From: Lysobacter sp. 5GHs7-4
Lineage (GTDB): Bacteria; Pseudomonadota; Gammaproteobacteria; Xanthomonadales; Xanthomonadaceae
Direction of reading: 5' to 3'
NCBI RefSeq assembly: GCF_021284765.1
Contig: NZ_CP089924.1
Span: 4,234,001 to 4,298,000, forward strand
DNA length: 64,000 bases
The position numbers and the translations under genes are program-made. A model generated the notes under the pieces. It was not told where the DNA came from. It ran no database searches and was given only the letters and a program-made list of their open reading frames with translations. Shown here piece after piece: positions 27,036-35,217 of the stretch. How positions within the stretch are numbered: position 1 is the stretch's first letter; each line of letters opens with the position of its first letter.

Positions 27036-27064
27036 GTTATAGTTTCATATGAAACCATATGCAA
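27036..27064 (-). promoter_or_regulatory. hppD promoter with palindromic operator in the spacer
   Basis: On the minus strand: -35 TTGCAT (27064-27059), exactly 17 bp, -10 TATAAC (27041-27036). The spacer contains the perfect 14-bp palindrome GTTTCATATGAAAC (27042-27055). A regulator bound there would block RNA polymerase. The divergent MarR-family gene 27 bp away is the obvious candidate. The expected start of transcription is about 48 bp upstream of the hppD ATG. Confidence 0.75.
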
Positions 27065-27081
27065 GCAAGGTACAGCGCAGC

Positions 27082-27564
27082 ATGAACAAGTCCCGCCCCC
27101 GCCATGCCGAGCTCGATCTCGAGCATTTCCTGCCCTACCGCCTGTCGGTGCTGTCCAACCGGGTCAGCAGCGCGATCGCCCGCGTCTATTCCGAGCGTTT
27201 CGCCCTGAGCGTGACCGAGTGGCGGGTGATGGCGGTGCTGGGCCGCTATCCGGGGCTGTCGGCGAACGAGGTCGCCCAGCGCACGGCGATGGACAAGGTC
27301 GCCGTCAGCCGCGCGGTGGCGCGCCTGATCGAAGCCGGCCGCCTGGCGCGCGAGACCCACGACGACGACCGCCGCCGCTCGGTGCTGCAGCTGTCGCCGG
27401 ACGGCTACAAGATCTACGACGAGGTCGCGCCGCTGGCGCTGGCCTTCGAGCGCCGCCTGCTGGACGGCATGGACGGCACCGAGCGCGAGCTGTTGTTCCG
27501 CTTGCTGGACCGGCTGGATGAGCTGGAGATCCGCGCCGAGGCGGAGTTGCCGGTCGCGGGCTGA
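27082..27564 (+). CDS. MarR-family transcriptional regulator, divergent from hppD
   Basis: A 160-aa winged-helix protein: LPYRLSVLSNRVSSAIARVY, SVTEWRVMAVLGRYPGLSA, recognition helix region VAQRTAMDKVAVSRAVARLIEAG, and wing ETHDDDRRRSVLQLS. Start 27082 (MNKSRPRHAE) is preferred because an ATG at 27049 would sit inside the operator palindrome. Its position and the operator suggest autorepression plus control of hppD, with an aromatic keto acid or homogentisate as the likely effector; that is inference. Confidence 0.88.
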   Translation: MNKSRPRHAELDLEHFLPYRLSVLSNRVSSAIARVYSERFALSVTEWRVMAVLGRYPGLSANEVAQRTAMDKVAVSRAVARLIEAGRLARETHDDDRRRSVLQLSPDGYKIYDEVAPLALAFERRLLDGMDGTERELLFRLLDRLDELEIRAEAELPVAG

Positions 27565-27574
27565 GCTTCCATAG

Positions 27575-27691
27575 CCGCTCTCCCGCTTGCGGGGCGAGAG
27601 GCGGCGTTTGCGAGCCACTGGCGCGCGCCGCATCGAACGCCCGACCGCTGTGCGGTCGAGCCGGGGTGCGGGTCGGGGTGAGGGCACGCGA
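27575..27691. repeat. 117-bp interspersed repeat, family C, copy 1
   Basis: CTCTCCCGCTTGCGGGGCGAG... through GGTCGGGGTGAGGGCACGCG. A close copy in the same orientation lies at 46745-46861; both contain CGAACGCCCGACCGCTGTGC and internal palindromes. It fills most of the gap between the convergent marR and DUF6265 genes. Confidence 0.7.
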
Positions 27692-27785
27692 GCTGCCGAT
27701 CTCGCGCCGGCCGCCGCGATTCGTGCGCCCTCATCCGCCCTGCGGGCACCGTCTCCCGCTCGCGAGGGAAGGAACGTCTACCGCC

Positions 27786-28253
27786 CTACTCCCCGCAGCG
27801 CCGGTACTCGAACGGAATCCGTAGCTCTTTCCCGTCCCGCCCCGGCCCGGCGATCTGCGCATGCAACCGCTCGCCCTCGCGCCGGTACTCGATGCGCTGC
27901 GGAAAGTCGTGCGCCGGATTCTCGAACCGGGCCCGGTTGGGCCCGCTCTCGGCGAGCCGGAACGCGGTCGCCGCTCCGCCGCCCGGCTGCGCCAGATAGG
28001 TCGGCACGCCGTCCACGGGCTCGATGCGCAGGAACTCGAAGGACGCGGTCTTGTCGCCGCGCGCGGTGCGCGACACCCCGTACAAACGCCCGCCCACGGC
28101 CGGCAACCAGGTCTCGTCGATACGCTCGCCGTCGGCCTGGCTGCACCAGTGCCCAACCATCCAGCCCAGTTCGGCCGCTGCCGGCTCGGTGGCCAGCGCC
28201 GGCACCGTCGCCAGCAGCAGAACCACGCCCCATACCTTCGCCGCGATCTTCAT
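27786..28253 (-). CDS. Exported DUF6265-like protein
   Basis: A 155-aa protein with a Sec signal peptide (ATG 28253, cut near ALATE) followed by LGWMVGHWCSQADGERIDETW, the start typical of DUF6265 beta-barrel proteins, and NPAHDFPQRIEYRREG later. It looks like a small lipocalin-like barrel; ligand unknown. Divergent from the AraC gene 94 bp away, so shared regulation is possible. Confidence 0.8.
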   Translation of the reverse strand: MKIAAKVWGVVLLLATVPALATEPAAAELGWMVGHWCSQADGERIDETWLPAVGGRLYGVSRTARGDKTASFEFLRIEPVDGVPTYLAQPGGGAATAFRLAESGPNRARFENPAHDFPQRIEYRREGERLHAQIAGPGRDGKELRIPFEYRRCGE

Positions 28254-28347
28254 CGTATGCCCCCTCATGGTCGACTCGCCGCCACGCTAACCGCCCCTCG
28301 CCGGCGGCGGCTTGTAAAAACGCGCAACACCGGGCTTTGATGGTGGC

Positions 28348-29208
28348 ATGGACTACCGCGAACAGCCCGCCCCGCCGTCGCTGAGCCGCCACGTGCAATG
28401 CCTGTGGCGGCTGCGCGACGACGATCCCGCGCCGCAGGTGCAGGCGATCTACGCCGACGGCCGTTGCGAGTTGATCGCGCACACCGGTGCGCCGATGCGC
28501 CTGCACGGCGCGGACGGCGGCTCGCAGTTGCAGGCGCCGCTGCTGTTCGCCGCCCAGCAGCGCGGCCCGATCCGGCTGCAGCCGACCGGCCCCGTGCATT
28601 GCCTGGGCCTGCGCCTGACGCCGGCCGGGTCCGGCCTGATCGCCGGCGCGCGCCTGGCCCCGCTGCGCGACCGCATTCCCGATCTGCACGAACTAGATCC
28701 GGCCTTCGCCGCCGCATTCGCGCAGGCCGCCCGCGCCTGCCTAGCCGACCAGGGCGCCGACGAACTGTGGCGCCTGCTCGCGCAGCGCGCCGCCACACAC
28801 GAACCCGACGACGCCATTGAACGCGCCGTTGCCCTGCTCGACCACGCCGACGGCGACCTGCGCATCGCCGACCTCGCCGACGCCGTCGGCCTGGGCCTGC
28901 GCAACCTGCAGACGCGCTTCCTGGCCGAGGTCGGCATGACCGCGAAGGAGTACGCGCGCGTGCGGCGCCTGCAGGGCTTGTTGCGCAGCCTGGACGAGGA
29001 ACGCAGCGCCATCGCCGACGCCGCCGCGCGCCACGGCTACAGCGATCAGGCCCACGCCACCCACGACCTCGGCCGCTGGACCGGCACCACGCCCGCGCGC
29101 CTGGTGCGCGCGCTGCGCGGCGATCGCGAGGGCGAAGCCACCCTGCGTCTGGCCGCGGCCTTCGTGCGCGGGCATTCGGGCGTACGCGCGGTGGCGCTGG
29201 GCCGCTAG
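28348..29208 (+). CDS. AraC-family transcriptional regulator
   Basis: A 286-aa regulator: N-terminal domain of the DUF6597 type (YREQPAPPSLSRHVQCLWRL) and a C-terminal AraC DNA-binding domain (DLRIADLADAVGLGLRNLQTRF; AIADAAARHGYSDQAHATHDLGRWTGTTPARL). The effector is not known. It faces the DUF6265 gene divergently and is convergent with the next gene, whose stop is 10 bp away. Confidence 0.88.
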   Translation: MDYREQPAPPSLSRHVQCLWRLRDDDPAPQVQAIYADGRCELIAHTGAPMRLHGADGGSQLQAPLLFAAQQRGPIRLQPTGPVHCLGLRLTPAGSGLIAGARLAPLRDRIPDLHELDPAFAAAFAQAARACLADQGADELWRLLAQRAATHEPDDAIERAVALLDHADGDLRIADLADAVGLGLRNLQTRFLAEVGMTAKEYARVRRLQGLLRSLDEERSAIADAAARHGYSDQAHATHDLGRWTGTTPARLVRALRGDREGEATLRLAAAFVRGHSGVRAVALGR

Positions 29209-29218
29209 CGTCGGCGGC

Positions 29219-29589
29219 TCAGTCGTGCGGCGGCTCAGGCAGTGCGCGCGCATCCGGTCCCAGCAACGCTCGATCTCGGCGACCGTGGCGCGCAGCCCGG
29301 AACGCCGGACCGGCCTCGAAGCGACGCGCAGATGCGCAAGCAGCCATTCGTCCGACCAGCTGTCCCACACGCCCAAGTGATTGCGCAGGTTCGCGTGCAG
29401 CACCGGGAACACCTCGTTCCAAAGCACCGCTGCGGCCTGCGCCAAATCCAAGCCGGACTCGAGCACCGTCCGCGCCACATAGGCGTAGCTGAGCGCGTCG
29501 AGTTCGGTGTCGAGGAAGAATTCCGAGTACGCGCGCCATAGCGGCAATCGGTCCTCGGAGCGGGCTGCGATCATGTTCGCATTGAACAT
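29219..29589 (-). pseudogene. Hypothetical protein gene with probable C-terminal frameshift
   Basis: The protein-like frame starts at 29589 (MFNANMIAARSEDRLPLWRA) and reads SEFFLDTELDALSYAYVART, LWNEVFPVLHANLRNHLGVW and EIERCWDRMRA. This resembles a family of about 120-aa hypothetical proteins (perhaps DUF7079; the name is uncertain). The frame then fails to stop and would run about 470 bp antisense into the AraC gene. Removing one GC from the GCGCGCGC run at 29244-29251 gives an ending MRALPEPPHD with a stop at 29219, 10 bp from the AraC stop. So a dinucleotide slip or a sequencing error is likely. The gene is 32 bp downstream of a small co-directional ORF. Confidence 0.6.
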
Positions 29590-29621
29590 CCAATCCCGGC
29601 TTGGGCCAAGCCGTTCGGCGA

Positions 29622-29900
29622 CTATCGCGAATCCGTCGCGCCCGACAGTTGCTCCCGCAACCAGCGTTTGAACTCTGCTTCGGGCAGCGGGTTCGGGTTC
29701 ATGCCCCACTCGTTCCACGCGCTGCTGAGCCGCTGCCGCCACTCAAGCATCGCAACGCGGGCGATCTCGTCGGACTGCACGGCGGGCGACGACTCGCACT
29801 GGCCGATATAGCCATGCAGCCAGGTCAGTCCGACGCTGCCCGCCAGATAGGCTCGGGCAGCGTCGAACAGCTCCTGCATCTCGGGTAGATCCGTGCGCAT
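29622..29900 (-). CDS. Small hypothetical protein
   Basis: A 92-aa, mostly helical acidic protein (MRTDLPEMQELFDAARAYL; ending AEFKRWLREQLSGATDSR). The closing EF-x-x-WL-x-x-QL pattern recalls colicin-D-type immunity proteins, but the match is too weak to assign. It is followed 32 bp later by the frameshifted gene and preceded 22 bp by a membrane-protein gene, all on the minus strand. Confidence 0.6.
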   Translation of the reverse strand: MRTDLPEMQELFDAARAYLAGSVGLTWLHGYIGQCESSPAVQSDEIARVAMLEWRQRLSSAWNEWGMNPNPLPEAEFKRWLREQLSGATDSR

Positions 29901-29922
29901 CGGTAACGTAGTCGACCCTATA

Positions 29923-30252
29923 TCAGGGAGCGTCCGCGTACTGCGCGGACCTCCTCCGATCCGGCAGCACGTGAATGAACCAATAGAACAGCTTCGACCA
30001 GCCGGAGGTCTCGAACACCAGGAACGCGCCCCATACGTTGCTCGCGCCGCCGATGTATCGATCCTTCCAATGCAGGACCGGAATGAACATGAGCCAAAAG
30101 AACAAGGGCACGGCCAACAGGATGCCGACGAACGTAAGCGCCATCACATCGGTCGCGATGCCGACGATCATGAGGATCAACCCCAAGCCCGCCGCCAGCG
30201 CGAAACGTTTCAACCACAGCCACTTGGGTTCGAACCATTCAGCGCGCGTCAC
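29923..30252 (-). CDS. Small membrane protein of unknown function
   Basis: A 109-aa protein with two adjacent hydrophobic helices (about 17-33 and 37-57: FALAAGLGLILMIVGIA, ALTFVGILLAVPLFFWLMF) and a Trp-rich C-terminal part. The start is GTG at 30252. No family recognised. It forms a compact trio with the two hypothetical genes downstream. Confidence 0.6.
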   Translation of the reverse strand: MTRAEWFEPKWLWLKRFALAAGLGLILMIVGIATDVMALTFVGILLAVPLFFWLMFIPVLHWKDRYIGGASNVWGAFLVFETSGWSKLFYWFIHVLPDRRRSAQYADAP

Positions 30253-30304
30253 GTGACCTCCAAGGCTGGATTCGATCGGATGGATGCGAGACGACTCCGC
30301 CCGC

Positions 30305-31783
30305 CTACTTCACCCCATGCATCAACTTATTGATGAACGGCGCGAACAGCAGGAACGCCGCGCCCATGCCGAAGCCGGCGTAGGCGATATGGGTATAGGT
30401 CGCCGAGTACTGCGCCAGGCCGCCCAGGTCGCCGCCGGAGGCTACCGCCGCGACCAGGCCGGCCACGTAGTTGCCGATGGCCGAGCACAGGAACCAGGCG
30501 CCCATGGCCATGCCGGTGTCCTTGGGCGCGGCCAGCTTGGACACCATCGACAGGCCGATCGGCGACAGACACAGCTCGCCCATGGTGTTGAACAGGTAGG
30601 CCAGCACCAGCAGTTCCCACGGGATGCGGCCGTTGCCGTCGGCCATGTAGGCGATGCCGGCGATCAGCACGCTGAAACCCACCGCCACCAGCACCAGCGC
30701 CAGCGCGAACTTGCGCGGCACCGACGGGTTCCAGTTGCGCGCATCCAGGCGCGGCCAGGCCCAGGCGAACAGCGGCGCCAGCAGGATGATGAACACCGAG
30801 TTCGCCGACTGGAACAAGGTGAAGTCGAACGGCGCGTCGACGTGGTCCTTGGCGAAGAAGTTCAGCGAGGTGCCGGCCTGTTCGAACATGCCCCAGAACA
30901 GGATCTTGGCCAGGAACAGCAGCAGCATCGCGATGTAGCGGTGCATCTGGATCTTGTCGCCGCTGCGCAGGCTGCCGCCGACGAAGTAGATGGTCAGTCC
31001 GACCATCATCGCCAGCAGGATGTAGCCCACGATCTGGGTGCGGCTGAGCATCAGGTACACCAGCGGCACCGAGACGATGCAGCCCAGCAACACCTTCAGC
31101 ACGCGCGCGCGGTTGTGCTGCGGCGCCGGCGATTCGCCGATGCGGCCGAGCTGGCCGCGCAGCCAATGGAACATCATCAGGCCGAAGATCATGCCCACGC
31201 CGGCGGCGAAGAAGCCCCAGCGGTAGCCGTAGTACTTTCCGATGATCGCGCCGCAGACGATCGGCGCCAGCGCGCCGCCGACGTTGATGCCCATGTAGAA
31301 GATGGTGAAGCCCGAGTCGCGGCGCGGATCGCCGGGCGCGTACAGGCGTCCGACCATGGCCGAGATGTTGGGTTTGAACAGGCCGTTGCCGACCACGATG
31401 ATCGCCAGGCCCAGCAGGAACCAGGTCAGCTGCGGAATCATCAGCAGGAACAGGCCCACCGCCATGATCACGCCGCCGAGCACGATCGAGGGCCGGTAAC
31501 CCAGATAGCGGTCGGCGACGAAGCCGCCGAACAGACCGGTGGCGTAGATCAGCGCGGTGTAGGCGCCGTAGGTCAGGCTGGCCTGGGCGCGCGCCTCGCC
31601 TTCCGGCAGCAGGCTGAAGAAGGTGCTGGCCACGTACACGGCCAGCAGCGCGCGCATGCCGTAGTAGGCGAAGCGTTCCCACATCTCGGCGCCGAACAGC
31701 ATCCACAGCGCGCGCGGATGGCCGACCAGTTCGCCCGGCGGCGGCGGCAGGAACTCGGGTTCTACGTGTTTGCTGGTGCTCAT
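30305..31783 (-). CDS. POT-family proton-dependent oligopeptide transporter (1)
   Basis: A 492-aa inner-membrane di/tripeptide:H+ symporter of the MFS (PTR2) class. Seen: the E-x-x-E-R signature in GAEMWERFAYYGMRALL, GGFVADRYLGYR, and the PTR2 motif GNGLFKPNISAMVGRLY with FTIFYMGINVGGALAP. About 14 hydrophobic segments. It lies 96 bp downstream of a second POT gene and ends with the same FINKLMHGVK-type tail, indicating a tandem duplication. Confidence 0.93.
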   Translation of the reverse strand: MSTSKHVEPEFLPPPPGELVGHPRALWMLFGAEMWERFAYYGMRALLAVYVASTFFSLLPEGEARAQASLTYGAYTALIYATGLFGGFVADRYLGYRPSIVLGGVIMAVGLFLLMIPQLTWFLLGLAIIVVGNGLFKPNISAMVGRLYAPGDPRRDSGFTIFYMGINVGGALAPIVCGAIIGKYYGYRWGFFAAGVGMIFGLMMFHWLRGQLGRIGESPAPQHNRARVLKVLLGCIVSVPLVYLMLSRTQIVGYILLAMMVGLTIYFVGGSLRSGDKIQMHRYIAMLLLFLAKILFWGMFEQAGTSLNFFAKDHVDAPFDFTLFQSANSVFIILLAPLFAWAWPRLDARNWNPSVPRKFALALVLVAVGFSVLIAGIAYMADGNGRIPWELLVLAYLFNTMGELCLSPIGLSMVSKLAAPKDTGMAMGAWFLCSAIGNYVAGLVAAVASGGDLGGLAQYSATYTHIAYAGFGMGAAFLLFAPFINKLMHGVK

Positions 31784-31879
31784 GCGTGATCGCTCATGGA
31801 TTTCGGACCTTCAGATGCGGCGACGCCACGGCCGGGACAGCCGGCCGTGGCGCGCGCGTGCAACACCGATGGCGGCGTC

Positions 31880-33415
31880 TTACTTGACGCCGTGCATCAG
31901 CCGGTTGATCAGCGGTGCGATCAGGAACAGCAGCAGACCCGCGCCGGCCAGGATGTAGAAGCCCATGGTGTAGGCGGTGAGCGCCGAGGCCGCGGTCATG
32001 CCGGTCTCGCCGCTGGCCTGACCGGCGAAGATGCCGGCGAGGTTGTTGCCGATCGCGATCGACAGGAACCAGGCGCCCATGGCGAAACCGGTCAGGCGCA
32101 CCGGCGCCAGCTTGGTCACCATCGACAGGCCGATGGGCGACAGGCACAGCTCGCCGACCGACTGGATCCAGTACACCGCGAACAGCGTCCAGAACGGGAT
32201 CTTGCCGGTGTCCGGCGCGATCAGGTTGATCAGCGCGAACATCAGCAGCAGGAACGCCAGGCCGTTGAAGATCAGGCCCAGGCCGAACTTGCGCGGGATC
32301 GACGGATTGGCGCGGCCCATGCGGATCCAGATCCAGGCGATGATCGGGGCCAGGGTGATGATGGCCACCGAGTTCACGCTCTGGAACCACGACACCGGGA
32401 ACGAGGGTTCGCCGGCCAGGGCCATGAACAGGCCTTCGAAGCCGATGTTGCGGTCGACGATGTTGTCGGCCAGGAAGTTGAAGGAACTGCCGGCCTGCTC
32501 GAAGAAGCACCAGAAGAACACGTTGAAGGTCAGGATGATCAGCATCGCGATCACCTTGTCGCGCGAGACCTTGCCCTCGCGGATGCCTTCGACGACCAAC
32601 ATGATCGCCGGAACGATCAGCAGCGCGATCAGGATGTACTGCAGCACCAGCGCATTGATGGTCAGCAGGAAGTAGAACACCGGGATCGCGATCAGCGCGG
32701 CGCCCGCCAGCACCAGCACGCTACGGGTCAGGCCGGTCTTGTCCGGCGGCGGCAGGCCGATGCCCTTGAGCTGCGAGCGGCCGAACCAGAACCAGATCAG
32801 GCTCAGCACCATGCCGACGCCCGAGGCGATGAACACCACCTTGTAGGCCGGCGTGCCGTCGACGCCAAACACCTTCTGCGCCAGGTACTGGGTCAGCAGC
32901 GGGGCCAGGAACGCGCCCAGGTTGATGCCCATGTAGAAAATGGTGAAGCCCGAGTCGCGGCGCTCGTCGCCCTGCAGGTAGAGCTTGCCGACCATGGTCG
33001 AGATGATCGGCTTGAACAGGCCGTTGCCGACGATGATCGTGGCCAGGCCGAGCTTGAACATGGTCTCGGTCGGCGAGGCCAGCAAGAACAGACCGGTCGC
33101 CATGATCAGCGCGCCCAGCAGGATCGAGCGTTGGTAACCGATCAGCTTGTCGGCGATGTAGCCGCCGAAGATGGCCGAGGCGTAGACCAGCGCCAGATAG
33201 GCGCCGTAGAGCTCGCTGGCCGGCTTCTGGAAGCCGGCGTCGCCGCCGTGGAACTGCGCCACGATGTACAACACCATCGCCCAGCGGATGCCGTAGAACG
33301 CGAAGCGCTCCCAGAATTCCGACATGAACAGCATCCACAGGGGTTTGGGATGCCCCAGGACCTGCTTGAATTCCGGAATGGGCGTTTGGCCCGTCGTCGT
33401 TGCGGCTCCGCTCAT
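31880..33415 (-). CDS. POT-family proton-dependent oligopeptide transporter (2)
   Basis: A 511-aa paralogue of the downstream transporter: MSEFWERFAFYGIRWAMVLY, FGGYIADKLIGYQRSI, GNGLFKPIISTMVGKLY, FTIFYMGINLGAFLAP and a tail INRLMHGVK. Peptide uptake would suit a bacterium that secretes many proteases. It is expressed from a predicted promoter at 33479-33507 and probably reads through into the second transporter. Confidence 0.93.
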   Translation of the reverse strand: MSGAATTTGQTPIPEFKQVLGHPKPLWMLFMSEFWERFAFYGIRWAMVLYIVAQFHGGDAGFQKPASELYGAYLALVYASAIFGGYIADKLIGYQRSILLGALIMATGLFLLASPTETMFKLGLATIIVGNGLFKPIISTMVGKLYLQGDERRDSGFTIFYMGINLGAFLAPLLTQYLAQKVFGVDGTPAYKVVFIASGVGMVLSLIWFWFGRSQLKGIGLPPPDKTGLTRSVLVLAGAALIAIPVFYFLLTINALVLQYILIALLIVPAIMLVVEGIREGKVSRDKVIAMLIILTFNVFFWCFFEQAGSSFNFLADNIVDRNIGFEGLFMALAGEPSFPVSWFQSVNSVAIITLAPIIAWIWIRMGRANPSIPRKFGLGLIFNGLAFLLLMFALINLIAPDTGKIPFWTLFAVYWIQSVGELCLSPIGLSMVTKLAPVRLTGFAMGAWFLSIAIGNNLAGIFAGQASGETGMTAASALTAYTMGFYILAGAGLLLFLIAPLINRLMHGVK

Positions 33416-33478
33416 GCGGTGTCCCCCGTGTGTCGAAACTGAATGAGAATGCCCTTGCCGACGGCACGGGATCGGGGA

Positions 33479-33507
33479 GATTTACCGACTGCTACCGGTT
33501 CCGTCAA
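33479..33507 (-). promoter_or_regulatory. Predicted promoter of the POT transporter pair
   Basis: On the minus strand TTGACG (33507-33502), 17-bp spacer, TAAATC (33484-33479), 64 bp before the ATG at 33415. The -35 is near consensus and the -10 is weak. The rest of the 320-bp gap (33416-33735) shows small hairpins (GCGCCG-AAT-CGGCGC near 33715) and nothing else recognisable. Confidence 0.5.
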
Positions 33508-33735
33508 ACCTTCGTGAAGACGCTCACGTATTGCTGCAACGCAGCAAACGCATCGCGGAAGGCGCGCGCAAATGCCTGAACGGGACTCGATTTTGCCTAA
33601 TCCCTACGCTGGGCTTGCCGGTCGCTGCCGACGAGGCGTTATCGCGCCGGCCGCGAGCTACGGCAACGCCGGCTAACCGACCCGTGCGGGAGTGGCGTGC
33701 GTGCAGCCGCGTTTGCGCCGAATCGGCGCGGCCGC

Positions 33736-34152
33736 CTAGACCGCTGCCGCGGCCAGCGCGAGGTCCAGCAGACGCTCGAACGCGGGATGGGCCGCGCCCA
33801 GGCAGCGCACCGCCTCGTCGCGCTCGCACCAGCGCAGCGCGTCGTGTTCCTCGGGCTGGCGGTTGCTCGGCTCGCCCTGCCAGACGGCGACTACGTACAA
33901 ATGCAACCGCCACGGCACCGGCTGCGCGCCTTCGATGGTCTCCAGGCGTTGCAGCCGCAACGCGCGGATGCCGATCTCCTCGTCCAGTTCGCGCACCAGC
34001 GCGTCCAGCTCGCTCTCGCCGGATTCGACATGGCCGCCGAACACATCCCAGGCCCCGGCCAGGAACTCGCGCGTGGCCGTGCGCCTGCCAAGGAGCACAC
34101 GACCGCCGCGGACCACGAACGCGCCGACGCATTCGTGCACCTGCGCGCTCAC
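33736..34152 (-). CDS. NUDIX hydrolase
   Basis: A 138-aa NUDIX-fold pyrophosphohydrolase with the box [23 protein letters not shown] (G-x5-E-x7-RE-x2-E-E). The substrate cannot be told. The start is GTG at 34152, sharing GTGA with the kynA stop, so translation is coupled to kynA. The long frame upstream is a shadow of kynA. Confidence 0.88.
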   Translation of the reverse strand: MSAQVHECVGAFVVRGGRVLLGRRTATREFLAGAWDVFGGHVESGESELDALVRELDEEIGIRALRLQRLETIEGAQPVPWRLHLYVVAVWQGEPSNRQPEEHDALRWCERDEAVRCLGAAHPAFERLLDLALAAAAV

Positions 34153-35024
34153 GGCGCCGGGTAGGTGCCACCCGGCCCGATGCTGGTGCGCACTTCGAAC
34201 AGTTCGGGGAAGAAGGTCAGCTCCAGCGCCTGCTTGAGGAAGCCCACGCCGCTGGAACCGCCGGTGCCGCGCTTGAAGCCGATGATGCGCAGCACGGTGC
34301 GCATGTGGCGGAAACGCCACAGCTGGAACTGCGTTTCCAGATCGACCAAGTCTTCGCACAGCGCGTACTCGCGCCAATACAGATCGGTGTTCTCGTAGAT
34401 GCGCTCGAACACCGGCTGCAAGGCCGCGTCCGCGACGTGCGGCTGGCGCCAGTCGCGCTGCAGATGCGCGGCCGGAATCGCATGGCCGAAACGCGCCAGA
34501 TACATCAGGAATTCGTCGTACAGGCTGGGCGCGGCCAACGCGCCTTCCAGCAGCGCCTGGCCCTGCGGATCGTGCGCGAACACGCGCAGCATGCCTTCGT
34601 TCTTGTTGCCCAGCATGAACTCGATGCGCCGGTACTGCAGCGACTGGAAGCCCGACGACGGCCCCAGCGTGTCGCGGAAGCCCATGTACTCCGACGGCGT
34701 CAGCGTCTCCAGCACCGACCACTGCTCGGTCAGCTGGCGCAGCACCTGCTTGCAACGCGCGATCACCTTCTGGCATTGCCAGACCTGATCCTTGCGCAAA
34801 TGTTCCAGCGCCGCGCTCAGCTCGTGGATGATCAGCTTCATCCATAGCTCCGAGACCTGGTGCTGGATGATGAACAGCAACTCGTCGTGGTGCGGCGGAT
34901 CGGCGCGGCCCTGCTGCGCCGACAACAGCCGGTCCAACTGCAGGTAGCCGCCGTAGGTGATCCGTCCCTGCAGATCGGTGTGGATACCGGTCTCCAGTTC
35001 GCGCTGGTTCTTCTCGACGGTCAT
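34149..35024 (-). CDS. kynA: Tryptophan 2,3-dioxygenase
   Basis: Heme enzyme that oxidises L-tryptophan to N-formylkynurenine, the first step of the kynurenine route. A 291-aa protein with [15 protein letters not shown], the heme-region [34 protein letters not shown], and [19 protein letters not shown]. The start at 35024 ([10 protein letters not shown]) begins the conserved region. kynB/kynU are not adjacent. The neighbour is an overlapping NUDIX gene. Confidence 0.96.
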   Translation of the reverse strand: MTVEKNQRELETGIHTDLQGRITYGGYLQLDRLLSAQQGRADPPHHDELLFIIQHQVSELWMKLIIHELSAALEHLRKDQVWQCQKVIARCKQVLRQLTEQWSVLETLTPSEYMGFRDTLGPSSGFQSLQYRRIEFMLGNKNEGMLRVFAHDPQGQALLEGALAAPSLYDEFLMYLARFGHAIPAAHLQRDWRQPHVADAALQPVFERIYENTDLYWREYALCEDLVDLETQFQLWRFRHMRTVLRIIGFKRGTGGSSGVGFLKQALELTFFPELFEVRTSIGPGGTYPAP

Positions 35025-35217
35025 CGCGGTTCTCGCTTGGGGGCGCAAAGGGTACCGCAGCGCGCCCTATCCGGACGGTCCACCCCTATGACCGTATGGT
35101 ATTCCGTCATGCGCTTGAAATGCCGTTTTGTGACGATTGAGGCACAATCTGCCTGCCCGCGTCAGGGGAGCGTTCCTGAGGAAAGCTAAGGCGGGCGGGA
35201 ATCCAACGGGGAAAAAC

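Noticed and set aside
27722..27775. Possible CRISPR-like short repeats near 27.7 kb
   Set aside because: Only palindromic REP-like fragments; no regular spacers and no cas genes.
28741..29586. A 333-codon minus-strand frame running from the hypothetical gene into the AraC gene
   Set aside because: Protein-like sequence ends near 29240; the rest is antisense to a well-supported regulator, so a frameshift is the simpler reading.
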